From positions 1 to 64,000 of the forward strand of contig NZ_JODC01000022.1 of assembly GCF_000720765.1 (NCBI RefSeq): a stretch of 64,000 bases of DNA, read 5' to 3'. This stretch comes from Streptomyces sp. NRRL S-646 (GTDB lineage Bacteria > Actinomycetota > Actinomycetes > Streptomycetales > Streptomycetaceae). Shown one piece after another: positions 22,077 through 31,515 of the stretch (the stretch's first letter is position 1; every line of letters starts with the position of its first letter). The notes beneath the pieces are model-generated. The model made no database searches. It saw nothing but the letters and a program-made list of their open reading frames with translations, and was not told the origin of the DNA. Position numbers and translations under genes: made by a program.

Positions 22077-22472
22077 TCACAGTGCCCGGAGGCCGTTGAT
22101 CACGTCGCGCAGAATACTCTCGTCCGGCAGTTCGGCAGGGGGTACCGGCCGCGTCACATGGACGAATTCCCCGGCGACGAGGTCACCGACGAGGACGCGG
22201 ACCACTCCGATCGGCAGATCGAGTCCGGCGGCGAGTTCGGCGACCGACTGGGGGGCGTCACGGCACAGATCGACGATGTCCACGTGCTCCGGCGACAGCG
22301 TCGCGTCGGCGTCCGGATCGTCCGCCTGGGGCTCCGTGACGACCACCGCGATCAGGTCGAGGCGGTGCTGGCCCGCACTGGTGGTGCGGCCGCGCGTCAT
22401 CGCGTACGGGCGGACGACCGGACCGGCTTCGTCGTCGAACCAGTGGCTTCTTCCCTGACCGTCAGCGCTCAT
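22077..22472 (-). CDS. cvnC: Conservon DUF742 protein CvnC
   Basis: 131 aa. The DUF742 core is visible as VRPYAMTRGRTTSAGQHRLD, with a winged-helix-like C-terminal half (PQSVAELAAGLDLPIGVVRV, then VLVGDLVAGEFVHV). CvnC proteins act with CvnB and CvnD at the membrane-associated conservon complex; their exact role is not established. Only 9 bp separate it from cvnB. Confidence 0.92.
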   Translation of the reverse strand: MSADGQGRSHWFDDEAGPVVRPYAMTRGRTTSAGQHRLDLIAVVVTEPQADDPDADATLSPEHVDIVDLCRDAPQSVAELAAGLDLPIGVVRVLVGDLVAGEFVHVTRPVPPAELPDESILRDVINGLRAL

Positions 22473-22481
22473 GACATCCCA

Positions 22482-22919
22482 CTACCCGCCTGCGGGCAGA
22501 TCGGTGCGCGGAGCGGCCCCCAGATGCACACCGACCCGCTTGACGAGGAGCGTCATCTCATAGGCGACCTGGCCGACGTCCGAGTCGGCGTCCGAGAGGA
22601 CGGCCAGGCAGCTGCCGTCGCCGGCGGCCGTCACGAAGAGAAAGGCGTCGTCCAGCTCGACGACGGTCTGCCGGACGTTGCCGGCCTCGAAGTGCCGGCC
22701 CACACCCTTGGCCAGGCTGTGGAATCCGGAGGCGACGGCGGCCAGGTGCTCGCTGTCCTCCCGGGTCAGGTCCTTGGACACGCCCGTCGGCAGGCCGTCT
22801 CCGGAGAGCACGAGGGCTTTGCGGATGCTCGCCACGCGGTCCACCAGGTCGTCCAGGAGCCAGTTGAGCTCCCCGGACCTGCCGGTGTCGGTGTGGCCGC
22901 TCGCCTTCGGTGCGGTCAT
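22482..22919 (-). CDS. cvnB: Conservon roadblock/LC7 protein CvnB
   Basis: 145 aa roadblock/LC7 fold (LNWLLDDLVDRVASIRKALV, then LSGDGLP), with ATAAGDGSCLAVLSD-like strands in the second half. Roadblock proteins regulate Ras-like GTPases, here CvnD. Its ATG overlaps the cvnA stop by 4 bp. Confidence 0.93.
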   Translation of the reverse strand: MTAPKASGHTDTGRSGELNWLLDDLVDRVASIRKALVLSGDGLPTGVSKDLTREDSEHLAAVASGFHSLAKGVGRHFEAGNVRQTVVELDDAFLFVTAAGDGSCLAVLSDADSDVGQVAYEMTLLVKRVGVHLGAAPRTDLPAGG

Positions 22920-25849
22920 CGACCGTCCCCCTTTGTCGTTCGTTGTGGTGCTGTGCCGCTGTGGGCGTCGTCGCCCGCGGCGTTCTCGTCACGGCCGCGC
23001 TGCCAGCCGCGCTGGAGCGAGGCCATACGGCTGCGTACCTCGTCGGCGTCCCGCTCCGCGAGCTCCGGGCCGTCCTCCGTGCGCCGCTGGGCACTCTGCT
23101 TCAGCTGCGGAGCCAGGTTGGCCTGCCGTACGCGCCGGGGCAGCGGGCCCGCGCCGGGGCCTGTCTCCTGCAGTGGGGTGCCGGTGCGCGGGACGGCGGT
23201 GTCCTGGCCGCCGGGTGCGATCGCGGTGGGGCGGCTGCGCATGGGGAGGGCGGGGGGCTGCGAGCTCCCGCCGCGGCCTCCTGTTTCGGGGGGCGCGGAT
23301 GGGGCGCGCTCAGCAGGCCGGTCGGCCCCGCCGGTGCCCGGGCGCAGCGGGGAGGCGCCGCGTCTGCGGGTCGGCAGCGGGGGCGCCGATTCCTGGTCGG
23401 AGTGGCCCGGGCTCCGCCCGGTCGGCGGCTCCTCGGCCCGGCGACGGGACGGCAGTGGTGCGACGGCTTCCGGCTCGGATCGTCGCGAACCCGTCGGCGG
23501 CTCGTCGGCGGAGTCCTCTCGCCACGACCGCTGCTCGGTGACCGGGCGTCCGTGCGAGCTGACCAGCTTGGGTGTGTGGCGGCGGGGCAGCGGGACGGGC
23601 GCGCCCATGTCGTCGTCGTCGGCGTTGTCGCGGGCCGGTTCGCGAAGGTCGGGCTCGCCGTGGAGCTGACCGCCGCTGCCGCCGGTGGTCTCGTCCTGCG
23701 CGAGCGCGATGGAGCGGCGCGGGCGGAAGAGGCCGCCGCGTTCGCTGTCCTCGTCGTCGAGCGCGCCGGGGAACTCCTCGATGGCGTCGAGGTCGACCGG
23801 TGCCTCCAGTTCGACCGGGCCGTCCAGGAGCCCGGCTGGCAGACCGGGAAGCTGCGCCGGCGTCCGGGAGAGCGCGTTCCCCTGCCGCTCCTCCAGCTCG
23901 GCCTCCTTCGAGTGGTGGGGCCGGTCGAGGCGGAAGCCGATGCCGTTGGTGTCCGGGACGTCGTCCGTCAGCAGCGCGTCGGGGACGAACAGGACCGCGG
24001 TGGTGCCGCCGTACGGGGACGGCTGCAGGGAGACTCGGACGTTCTGCCGCTGGGCGAGCCGGCTGACCACGAACAGTCCGAGCCGGTCGGTGTCGGACAG
24101 CTCGAACTCCGGTGTCTCGGCGAGCCGGAGGTTCGCGTCCAGGAGGGCGTCGGCCGCCATGCCGAGGCCACGGTCGTGGATCTCCAGGGTGAAGCCGTTG
24201 GCGACCCGCTCGCCCAGGACCTGGACGGCCGTGTGCGGTGGAGAGAACACCGTGGCGTTCTCGAGGAGTTCCGCCACGAGATGGGTCAGGTCGGCGACGG
24301 CCGGGCCGGTGACGGCGATCCGTGGCAGGCGGCGGACCTCGATGCGTTCGTAGTCCTCGACCTCGGCGACGGCGGCCCGGACGACGTCCATGAGCTGGAC
24401 GGGCTTGCGCCACTGCCGGGAAGGGGCGGCGCCGGAGAGGATCACGAGGCCCTCGGCGTGCCGTCGCATTCGGGTGGTCAGGTGGTCGAGGCGGAACAGG
24501 TCGGCGAGTTCGTCGGTGTCCTCGGTCCGGCGCTCCATGGTGTCGAGCAGGGTGAGCTGCTTGTGCAGCAGGACCTGGCTGCGGCGGGCGAGGTTGACGA
24601 ACACTTCGGAGACCCCGGCGCGCAGTTCGGCCTGTTTCACGGCGGCTTCGACGGCGGCACGCTGCAGGGTGTTGAGGGCCTGGCCGACCTCGCCGATCTC
24701 GTTCTTGTCGTACTCCAGCCGGGGGACCTCGGTCTCCACGTCGACCTGTTCGCCCGCGGACAGGCGCCGCATGACACTGGGCAGCCGCACGCCGGACGCC
24801 TCGTGGGCCTCCAGGCGCAGTTGGCGCAGGTCCCGGATGAGAGTGCGGCCGATGCGCGCCGAGACCACGAGCGAGAGCAGCACGGCGACCAGGCCCAGCA
24901 CGCCGGCGACGGCTGCCTTGACGATGACGTTCATCGCGACCGGTTGCACCCGGTCCTGCAGGCGGTCGCCGGCCTGGTCGTCGAGGCCGGCGAGTTCGGT
25001 GAGGACGCTGTCCGCATCGGCGTCCCAGCTCTTGGCACTGACCGAACGGGGCGTACCGGCGCCGGAGTCGATGACGGACTGCTCGGCCGAGCGGAGCGGG
25101 GCGGAGGCGGCGTTCTTCCAGAACCGGTCGTAGCGCTCACGCTCAGCCGACGGCAGCACCGGCAGGCTGATGTCGTACAACTGGGTGCGCTGCGCGACCA
25201 GGTCGGAGACCTCGCGGACCTCCTCGCGGGTGAGCGTGCCGACCACCAGGGAGGAGCCGAGCAGGGCGTCCTCCCGGGAGAGGAGTTCGCGGGCGCGGGT
25301 GATGTTGACGAGGGCGCGGGTCTCCCGGTCCATCTCCACGCTGTCGACCGCGTCGAGCGCGGCCAGGAAGGCGTAGCAGGGGTCCACAAGGCGGTTGTAG
25401 AGGTGGAGGGCCTCGGCGCGGGTCACCGTGCCCTGTTCAGCGCTGCTGCGCAGGGAGTCGACACCGTTGAAGGCGTCCAGGACGGCGGTGAGGCGTTCGT
25501 CGTCTCCCGCGTTCAGTCCGTCGCGGACGTCGGGGTCCTTCGCGTTCTTGCGGACCTTGGCGATGGCCTCGTCGGAGGCGCGGCGGGTGCTGCGGAGTGC
25601 GGCGAGCGCGTCCGAAGCCCGCGGATCGGCGAGATAGACGAGGGTCTGGCGGCGTTCCTGCTGGAGGACGCGGACGGTGTCCTCGATGGGATAGCCCATG
25701 TCCTTGACGGCCGTGGACACCTGGAACAGCTGAGTGACCGCCCGTCCCGTGAGTACCGTGGCGAATCCCCAGATCGCGGTGAGGGACACCAGCGGCACGA
25801 GAAGCAGCGCCACGATCTTCCGGCGGATCGACTTCCCGCGAAAGCGCAT
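22916..25849 (-). CDS. cvnA: Conservon sensor histidine-kinase-like protein CvnA
   Basis: 977 aa membrane protein. A transmembrane helix near residues 10-30 (IVALLLVPLVSLTAIWGFA) leads to a roughly 270-aa extracytoplasmic nitrate-sensor-like (NIT) helical domain. A second helix follows (VIVKAAVAGVLGLVAVLLSL), then HAMP, and a HATPase domain (N box AELLENATVFSPP, G box HDRGLGM). The long C-terminal tail is proline/arginine-rich and disordered. ATG 25849 has GGGGGAGG; the GTG at 25888 is less likely. It starts the operon cvnA-B-C-hydantoinase-D. Confidence 0.92.
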   Translation of the reverse strand: MRFRGKSIRRKIVALLLVPLVSLTAIWGFATVLTGRAVTQLFQVSTAVKDMGYPIEDTVRVLQQERRQTLVYLADPRASDALAALRSTRRASDEAIAKVRKNAKDPDVRDGLNAGDDERLTAVLDAFNGVDSLRSSAEQGTVTRAEALHLYNRLVDPCYAFLAALDAVDSVEMDRETRALVNITRARELLSREDALLGSSLVVGTLTREEVREVSDLVAQRTQLYDISLPVLPSAERERYDRFWKNAASAPLRSAEQSVIDSGAGTPRSVSAKSWDADADSVLTELAGLDDQAGDRLQDRVQPVAMNVIVKAAVAGVLGLVAVLLSLVVSARIGRTLIRDLRQLRLEAHEASGVRLPSVMRRLSAGEQVDVETEVPRLEYDKNEIGEVGQALNTLQRAAVEAAVKQAELRAGVSEVFVNLARRSQVLLHKQLTLLDTMERRTEDTDELADLFRLDHLTTRMRRHAEGLVILSGAAPSRQWRKPVQLMDVVRAAVAEVEDYERIEVRRLPRIAVTGPAVADLTHLVAELLENATVFSPPHTAVQVLGERVANGFTLEIHDRGLGMAADALLDANLRLAETPEFELSDTDRLGLFVVSRLAQRQNVRVSLQPSPYGGTTAVLFVPDALLTDDVPDTNGIGFRLDRPHHSKEAELEERQGNALSRTPAQLPGLPAGLLDGPVELEAPVDLDAIEEFPGALDDEDSERGGLFRPRRSIALAQDETTGGSGGQLHGEPDLREPARDNADDDDMGAPVPLPRRHTPKLVSSHGRPVTEQRSWREDSADEPPTGSRRSEPEAVAPLPSRRRAEEPPTGRSPGHSDQESAPPLPTRRRGASPLRPGTGGADRPAERAPSAPPETGGRGGSSQPPALPMRSRPTAIAPGGQDTAVPRTGTPLQETGPGAGPLPRRVRQANLAPQLKQSAQRRTEDGPELAERDADEVRSRMASLQRGWQRGRDENAAGDDAHSGTAPQRTTKGDGR

Positions 25850-26266
25850 GGCCTCCCCCAGCTCGACCCCCTCCGGACGGGGGTACACATGTGCGTCAAC
25901 AAACGGCGCGAGCCTACTACCGACGCACAGTTAACTCGAAGACCCGTCCGGAGGCTGAACTTCCGCACTGGCTCGGTGAGATGGGGAGTTGTCCGGGCAT
26001 TGCGGGAGATTGCCGCCCGCATTCGCGCAGCGACCGCCCGTGCGGAACCGATCGGCATGGCCGGTCAGTTGGCCAGAATTTTTCGTTTCTTGGGAATCTT
26101 CGGGACGCTTTGTTCGTCTTCCTCTTCGGGAAATGGGGGCGGAATCGGCCACACGAGCCGCATCCCGCAACCGGGCGGCGTAAAACAGCGCAAGCCGGGC
26201 AGCCACTGGGGAGCCGTGCGTTCGGACACGGACGGGGGTCTGCTGGCGGTGGGGAGTGACACGTTG
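25850..26266. other. Divergent intergenic region, cvnA / membrane protein
   Basis: 417 bp with no supported gene. A CCCCC-N7-GGGGG inverted repeat lies at 25868-25884, just upstream of cvnA. A relatively AT-rich patch (26070-26130, with AGAATTTTTCGTTTCTTGGG) probably contains promoter elements for the rightward gene, but I could not fix a convincing -35/-10 pair. Confidence 0.4.
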
Positions 26267-26809
26267 ATGGGCACGGCGGAGCGGCACGAGGCGCCCACGG
26301 CGGGCGATGCAGCGCACCTGACGGTGCGGCGGAGCCCCGAGGCACTGGATCACGACATTCCGGCGCGCAGGGGCGGGCCCGGCCCCGCTGCGCGCGCCAC
26401 GGCTGAAGAGCAGGCGTACTACCGGCCCTTGTGGATCGAGGAGCCCGCGCGGCGGCGCAGAATGCCCGACCCGGTGCGTACGGCCGCGGTGCGGGCGGTG
26501 CTGATCATCGCCGTGACGCTGATCCAGGCGATGGTCGCGTTCCTGTGCACTCTGGCCGGATCATGGCTGGCGTTCCCCATGGTCCTCAGCAGCGTGGCGA
26601 GCACCGTGGCGGCGACTTGGGCTGCGCTGGACGTCTGGGTGACCCGTCAGGTGTGGAACCAGCGCAACGGCGTGGTGTCGGTCCCGAGCAGCACCGCCCG
26701 CGCCCTGCGGCGCGAGCGGCGAAAGGCTCGGCGGCAGGCGCGGGCTGCGGAGCGGGCCCAGGCGCGGATACGGCGGCGCGGCGGCGCAGGGCAGTTGTCG
26801 CACCCCTGA
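26267..26809 (+). CDS. Small membrane protein, function unknown
   Basis: 180 aa. A charged N-terminal 80 residues is followed by two hydrophobic segments (about 88-108 and 112-130: AVLIIAVTLIQAMVAFLCTL, then AFPMVLSSVASTVAATWA) and a strongly basic, Ala/Arg-rich tail likely to be cytoplasmic (ALRRERRKARRQARAAERAQ). GGGGAG lies 10 bases before the ATG. The larger open frame to the left is antisense to cvnA. It is convergent with the SMC-like operon and separated from it by 31 bp. I do not recognise a family. Confidence 0.72.
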   Translation: MGTAERHEAPTAGDAAHLTVRRSPEALDHDIPARRGGPGPAARATAEEQAYYRPLWIEEPARRRRMPDPVRTAAVRAVLIIAVTLIQAMVAFLCTLAGSWLAFPMVLSSVASTVAATWAALDVWVTRQVWNQRNGVVSVPSSTARALRRERRKARRQARAAERAQARIRRRGGAGQLSHP

Positions 26810-26840
26810 CCGAGCAGAGTTGTGAGCCGTTTGCTCGCCC

Positions 26841-29800
26841 CTAGGGGTTGGCAGGTGCTGGGCGTTTGAACATCCGCGTCGCGGTGATCTCGCTGTGCCC
26901 CGCCTCCTCCGCCTGGGACTGCTGCGGCAGTCCGGGGCGGAGGTGTTCCTCCACGCTGATGTACTTGAGGCCGGCGCGGAGGTCGGCATCGTTCCGCAGC
27001 CGGATCACCAGCGGGAACTCCGCCAACGCCGTCGTGTCGAACAGACCGGTGGTGTAGAGGAGTTGGACACCCAGCGCGTCCGAGACGGCCCGCTGCAGCT
27101 CCAGCAGATAGGTCGCGTTGGCACGGCCGATGGGGTTGTCCAGGAACAGTGTGCCCGCGTGCCGGTGTTTGTCGCGGCCCCGGTCGTTCGAGCGCAGCGC
27201 GGCCATCGTGCAGTACAGGGCGATGGCCGCGGTGAGCAGCTGACCGCCGGAGAACACGTCGCCCATCTGTCCGACGGGCACCCGCTCGGCGCGCAGCACG
27301 GCGTCCGGCTTGAGGATCTCGACGGCGACGCCCTTGGGCTGGAGTGCCGCGCCCACACCCCGCAGCAGCAGGGACATGCCGTCGCGTCGCAGGTCGGAGT
27401 TCTTCTTCACGGCCGCCCGGGTGGCCTCGTCGATGACCTCGCCGAGCCGCTCGGTGAGCGTGGCCTGGTCCGGCTCCTCGAAGCGGATGCGCAGGAACTC
27501 CTGCCCGGACCACTCGCCCAGTCCCTCCGGCAGCCGGGACAGCCGCTGGGCGGACCGCAGCGTCGCCAGTGCCGACTCCACGAGCCCGCGCAACCGGTCC
27601 ACGATCGAGTCCCGGTTCCGCTCCAGCTGCGCCAACTCGTCGGTGAGGACGCGCAGTCGGGGCGCGAACGCGTCCGCCCACTTCTGGGCGTGCTCGGGCA
27701 GCGCGGAGGCGGGCAGCTCGCGGATCTGCTGCCGCGCCGGAGTGCGGACCTGCTCGTAGCGGGTGGAGTTGGCGTGCCGCACGAGCACGTCACTCGCCTC
27801 GCGTACGGCGGCCTCGGCGGCCGACAGGTCGGCGGCGCAGCCCCGTAGCGAACGGCGGGCCTCGGCGGCGGACTGCCGGGCCTCCTCCAGGCTGCCCGGG
27901 TACGGATCCGGCTCCTCCTGCTCCTCGTCCAGGGCATGCTCGCGCAGCAGGTCTCGGAGCATCGCGGCGATCTCGTCGAAGCCGCCGGCCGCGTCCTCTG
28001 CGGCGCGGTGGGCGTCGAGGAGCTCGGCGTGTGCCTCGCGGGCCCGGCTCAACGCCTCGGTGCGGGAGGCGAGTTCGGCCGTCGCGGTGCGCAGCAGCGC
28101 CTGTGCGTGCTCGGCGTCGCGGGGTTCGAGTTCCCCGGGCAGCTCGGTGTGCGCCTCGCCGTCCTCGGGCGCATGCCGCTCGGCCTCGCCGCGCAGCCGC
28201 CCGAGTTGCTCGCTCGCGGTCGACATCCGGGTCTCCAGGAGCTGCACCAGCTCCTCGGCCCGGGCGGCAGCTGCCTGCCGGGACGGCCCGTCGGACCCGC
28301 CCGGCGACTGCAGCAGATGCTCCGCGCGTGTACGGACCTTGTTGCTGAGGCGGTCCAGCTCGGCGCGGGCCGCGCTCTCGTCGCTCTCCGCGCGGGCCTG
28401 TTCTGCGCGCAGATCGGCACCGACCCCGACCTTCTCGTAGACCTGGGAGGCGGCGCGGTAGGCCTCGCGGAGTGCGGGCAGCGACGACTTCGGGGCCGCG
28501 CCGTCGTCCTCGGGTACGTCGTCGGGGGCGCCCGCGATCTCCGCGCGCTCGGCGCGTAGTGCCCGTGCCGTGCGGCGGGCGTCGTCGGCGGCGCGCTGGG
28601 CGCCGCGGCGGTCCTCGTCGGCGGCGCGGGCGCGCTCCAGGCAGGCCTGGGCACGGGCCTCCGACTCGACGCCGTCGTCGGCCAGTTCGCGCAGTTTGAC
28701 CTGCCACCCTGCCCGCTCGCGCAGCCGGAAGGCGAGCCCGGCGAGGGCGTCGGCCGCACGCCGGGCCTTCTGCGCCGCTTCCTGCCTCTCGTCCCGCAGC
28801 CGCGCGGCCTCGGCGGCGACCTCGTCGGCCTCGGCCCGCACCGAACGCGCCTCGGTCAGCTCGGCCTCGGCTTCCTCGGCGAACACCCGCGCGTCATGCG
28901 CGGCCCGGGCCAGCTCGACCAGCCGACCCGCCGGGCAGCCGGTACGCCAGGAGGCGAGCCGCGCCGCCAGCTCGCGGTCCTTGCCCAGGCGCGCGGCGAG
29001 CGTCCTGATCTCCTCGTCCCGCTCGGTCGCCCGCGCGCGCAGGGCCTGCCGCTCCTCGTCCGCGGCATGTTCGTCGTGCATGGCGGGGTTCGGCGGTACG
29101 AGGAAAACGTTGCTGTCACCCGAGTCGGCGGCCGGGGTGGGGGCGAGCAGGGCGGCAGCCGTACCGACGGCCACGGCGGACCGCGGCAGCAACGCCGCTT
29201 CGCTGAGGGCCTCGCGGGCGCGGGCATGTGTGTCGGGATCTGTGATGATCACGCCGTCGACCAGCTCCGGACGCGCCGCCAGCACGCGCGCGTGGTCGGC
29301 GGGGTCCACGGCCTGGGCGAGATAGCGCCAGCCGGGCAGCGCCGGGATGCCGTGCTCGCCCAGGAACTCCACGGTGGCCAGCACGTCCGGCCCGGGCGGC
29401 AGCAGCCCGCCGTCACCGAGCGCGCCGAGGATCCGCGCATCGTCGGCCGCGGCGGTCCGCAGCTCGAAGAGCTGCCGCTCGGCGGAGGACACGAAGTCGT
29501 CGAGCAGCTCGCGCAGTTCGTCGGCGAAGCGGTCGAGCTCCTCGGGAGTGAGGGCGGCTTCTTCGCCGCCCGTTTCGTGGCGGGGGTGCGGGACCGACGG
29601 CCGGGCGTCCGGGAGCGAGGCCCGGGCGTCCTTGCCGGACAGGTTCAGCAGCTCCGCCAGTCGCTCCTCGGCCGCCAGTGACTCCGCGATGCGGCGCTCG
29701 GCCTCGTACGACCGCCGCGTCGCCGTCGCCGCGTCCGCCGCGCGGGCGGCCGTCAGCTCGGCGCGGGATTCGGCGGAGGCCGCCTCGCGCGCGTGCTCCG

Positions 29801-31478
29801 TCGCCTTGTGCGAGGCCTCACGCGCGGTGTCCCAGGCGGCCACGGCCGTTTTCTCGGCGTCGCTTGCCGCGAGAGCGGCGCGGGCCGGGTCGGCGTCGGG
29901 CGCGCTGTCGTCGAGCCATCCCGCGCGCACCGCCTCGGCGGTCTCCTGCTCGACCTCGGTGAGGCGCTGCCGCAGGTGCCCGATCTCGCTGCGGGCTCGC
30001 TGCGCCTCTGTGGCGGCGGCGGTCGAGTCCCGGTAGGCGGCCTCGCCGGCCTCCTGCAGCGCGGCGGACCGCTCCTCCTCCTCGTTGGCGAGGCTCTCGG
30101 CGCTCTCCGCGGCCGTGTGCAGGGCCCGTACGAGATCCACGGCGGCCTTGGCGCGGGCGGCGAGCGCGGGGGCCGCGTCCCGCTCGGCCTCCTGGATGGC
30201 GGCGGCCACGCGCGCGACGCGGTCGGCGGCGGCGCGGTGGCGCAGCACGGCCTCGGCGGCCTGCCAGGCGGAGTGCAGGGTGCGCGCCTCGGCGAGCTCG
30301 CGCTTCTGTCCGGCGGCGGACTTCTCGGCGGCGGCGAGCGCCAAGGAGGCGTTCCGGTAGGCCAGTTCGGCGGCGATCAGTGCACTGCGCTCGCGGGCCG
30401 CCTCGCAGTGCGTGACGGCGTACGCGGCGGCGGTGACGCGTTGGGCGAGGTCGGCGGCCCGGACCCGCTCCTGCACACCTCGGGCCGACAGCCGACGGGC
30501 CAGCGTGCGGGTACGGCGCTCGGCGCCGGCGTGGATGTCACGCGCGCGTGCACGGGCCTCGGCGGCCTCGACGATCCGTCCGAGCAGGTCCACCGAACCG
30601 GCGGTGAAATCCCGTTCGGCGATCAGCTCGGCCCGGCGGCCCAGCTTGTTGCCGAAGCCGCTGACCAGGTCGGCGAGCCCGTCGGTGTCCCGGGTGTCGG
30701 TCACGGCGCGCAGCAGCAGGTCGGTGAAGTCGGAGTCCTTCTTGACCGCGAAGAGGCCGGCCGCCTCTCCCTCGTCGGCGTTCATCTCCCGCTGGTAGCG
30801 GAAGAGTTCGGGGTCGAGGCCGAGGTCGCCGAGGTGTTCGATCCACCGGTCGTGGATCTCCTCCCAGTGCACCTCCAGATGCGGATACGCCTTGCCCGCC
30901 TCGGTGAGGGCATCCCGGAAGCCCTTCATGGTGCGCCGGCGGCCCTGCGCGCCCGACTGCCCCTCGACGACCGGCCGTACGGCGGTGGCCTCGGCGACGG
31001 GCAGGTTGTCCAGGGACAGCCCGGGGCCGGGCCGGAAGGAGTACCAGGCCTCGGCGAACTTCCGTGGGTCGTTGGAGACTTGCCGTCCGCGCCACTCGCT
31101 GACCTTGCCGACCACGACGCACTCGCCGGTCAGCGTGTGCTGCCACTCCAGTGCGACGTGTCCGCAGTCGTCGGCGAGCAGGAACTTGCGCAGCACGCCG
31201 GAGCTGGCGCCGCCGAGGGTGTTGCGGTGACCCGGCAGCATCACCGAGAAGATCAGCTTCAGCAGCACCGACTTGCCGCCGCCGTTCTCCAGGAAGAGCA
31301 CACCGGCGGGCGCCGGGCGGCGCGGCGGGCCGACGGGCTCCTCCTCGAAGAACTCCGCCTGGGTGGGCGCGGGGTCGGGCACGGGCTCGCCCACGCCCCG
31401 CAGGTCAAGCACGGTGTCGGCGTAGCGCGCACCGGCGGGACCGATGGAGTAGAGGCGGACCCGGGACAGCTCGTACAT
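26841..31478 (-). CDS. Giant SMC/MukB/JetC-like coiled-coil ATPase
   Basis: 1545 aa. The Walker A motif LFLENGGGKSVLLKL is at residues 61-75. About 1100 residues of Ala/Glu/Arg-rich coiled coil (roughly 290-1330) follow, with a globular break near 620-800 that could be a hinge. The ABC signature FSGGQLLTAAIALY is near 1409 and a Walker B-like LFLDNPIGRAN near 1447. The catalytic Glu expected after the Walker B Asp is Asn here. The architecture is that of MukB/MksB/JetC DNA-organising or plasmid-restricting SMCs. It is the last gene of a three-gene operon, 37 bp behind its partner. No JetD-type nuclease follows. Confidence 0.8.
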   Translation of the reverse strand: MYELSRVRLYSIGPAGARYADTVLDLRGVGEPVPDPAPTQAEFFEEEPVGPPRRPAPAGVLFLENGGGKSVLLKLIFSVMLPGHRNTLGGASSGVLRKFLLADDCGHVALEWQHTLTGECVVVGKVSEWRGRQVSNDPRKFAEAWYSFRPGPGLSLDNLPVAEATAVRPVVEGQSGAQGRRRTMKGFRDALTEAGKAYPHLEVHWEEIHDRWIEHLGDLGLDPELFRYQREMNADEGEAAGLFAVKKDSDFTDLLLRAVTDTRDTDGLADLVSGFGNKLGRRAELIAERDFTAGSVDLLGRIVEAAEARARARDIHAGAERRTRTLARRLSARGVQERVRAADLAQRVTAAAYAVTHCEAARERSALIAAELAYRNASLALAAAEKSAAGQKRELAEARTLHSAWQAAEAVLRHRAAADRVARVAAAIQEAERDAAPALAARAKAAVDLVRALHTAAESAESLANEEEERSAALQEAGEAAYRDSTAAATEAQRARSEIGHLRQRLTEVEQETAEAVRAGWLDDSAPDADPARAALAASDAEKTAVAAWDTAREASHKATEHAREAASAESRAELTAARAADAATATRRSYEAERRIAESLAAEERLAELLNLSGKDARASLPDARPSVPHPRHETGGEEAALTPEELDRFADELRELLDDFVSSAERQLFELRTAAADDARILGALGDGGLLPPGPDVLATVEFLGEHGIPALPGWRYLAQAVDPADHARVLAARPELVDGVIITDPDTHARAREALSEAALLPRSAVAVGTAAALLAPTPAADSGDSNVFLVPPNPAMHDEHAADEERQALRARATERDEEIRTLAARLGKDRELAARLASWRTGCPAGRLVELARAAHDARVFAEEAEAELTEARSVRAEADEVAAEAARLRDERQEAAQKARRAADALAGLAFRLRERAGWQVKLRELADDGVESEARAQACLERARAADEDRRGAQRAADDARRTARALRAERAEIAGAPDDVPEDDGAAPKSSLPALREAYRAASQVYEKVGVGADLRAEQARAESDESAARAELDRLSNKVRTRAEHLLQSPGGSDGPSRQAAAARAEELVQLLETRMSTASEQLGRLRGEAERHAPEDGEAHTELPGELEPRDAEHAQALLRTATAELASRTEALSRAREAHAELLDAHRAAEDAAGGFDEIAAMLRDLLREHALDEEQEEPDPYPGSLEEARQSAAEARRSLRGCAADLSAAEAAVREASDVLVRHANSTRYEQVRTPARQQIRELPASALPEHAQKWADAFAPRLRVLTDELAQLERNRDSIVDRLRGLVESALATLRSAQRLSRLPEGLGEWSGQEFLRIRFEEPDQATLTERLGEVIDEATRAAVKKNSDLRRDGMSLLLRGVGAALQPKGVAVEILKPDAVLRAERVPVGQMGDVFSGGQLLTAAIALYCTMAALRSNDRGRDKHRHAGTLFLDNPIGRANATYLLELQRAVSDALGVQLLYTTGLFDTTALAEFPLVIRLRNDADLRAGLKYISVEEHLRPGLPQQSQAEEAGHSEITATRMFKRPAPANP
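29283..29294. repeat. CACGCGCGCGTG palindrome in the SMC-like gene
   Basis: An exact copy. The gene is on the minus strand and reads it as His-Ala-Arg-Val (DHARVLAARPE). Confidence 0.9.
30539..30550. repeat. CACGCGCGCGTG palindrome in the SMC-like gene
   Basis: An exact copy in a different reading frame from the previous one. The gene reads it within EARARARDIHAG, so the codons used are not those of His-Ala-Arg-Val. Confidence 0.9.
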
Positions 31479-31515
31479 GGCGGACTCTCGTAAGTCTTCG
31501 GCAGGTCGGGAAAGT

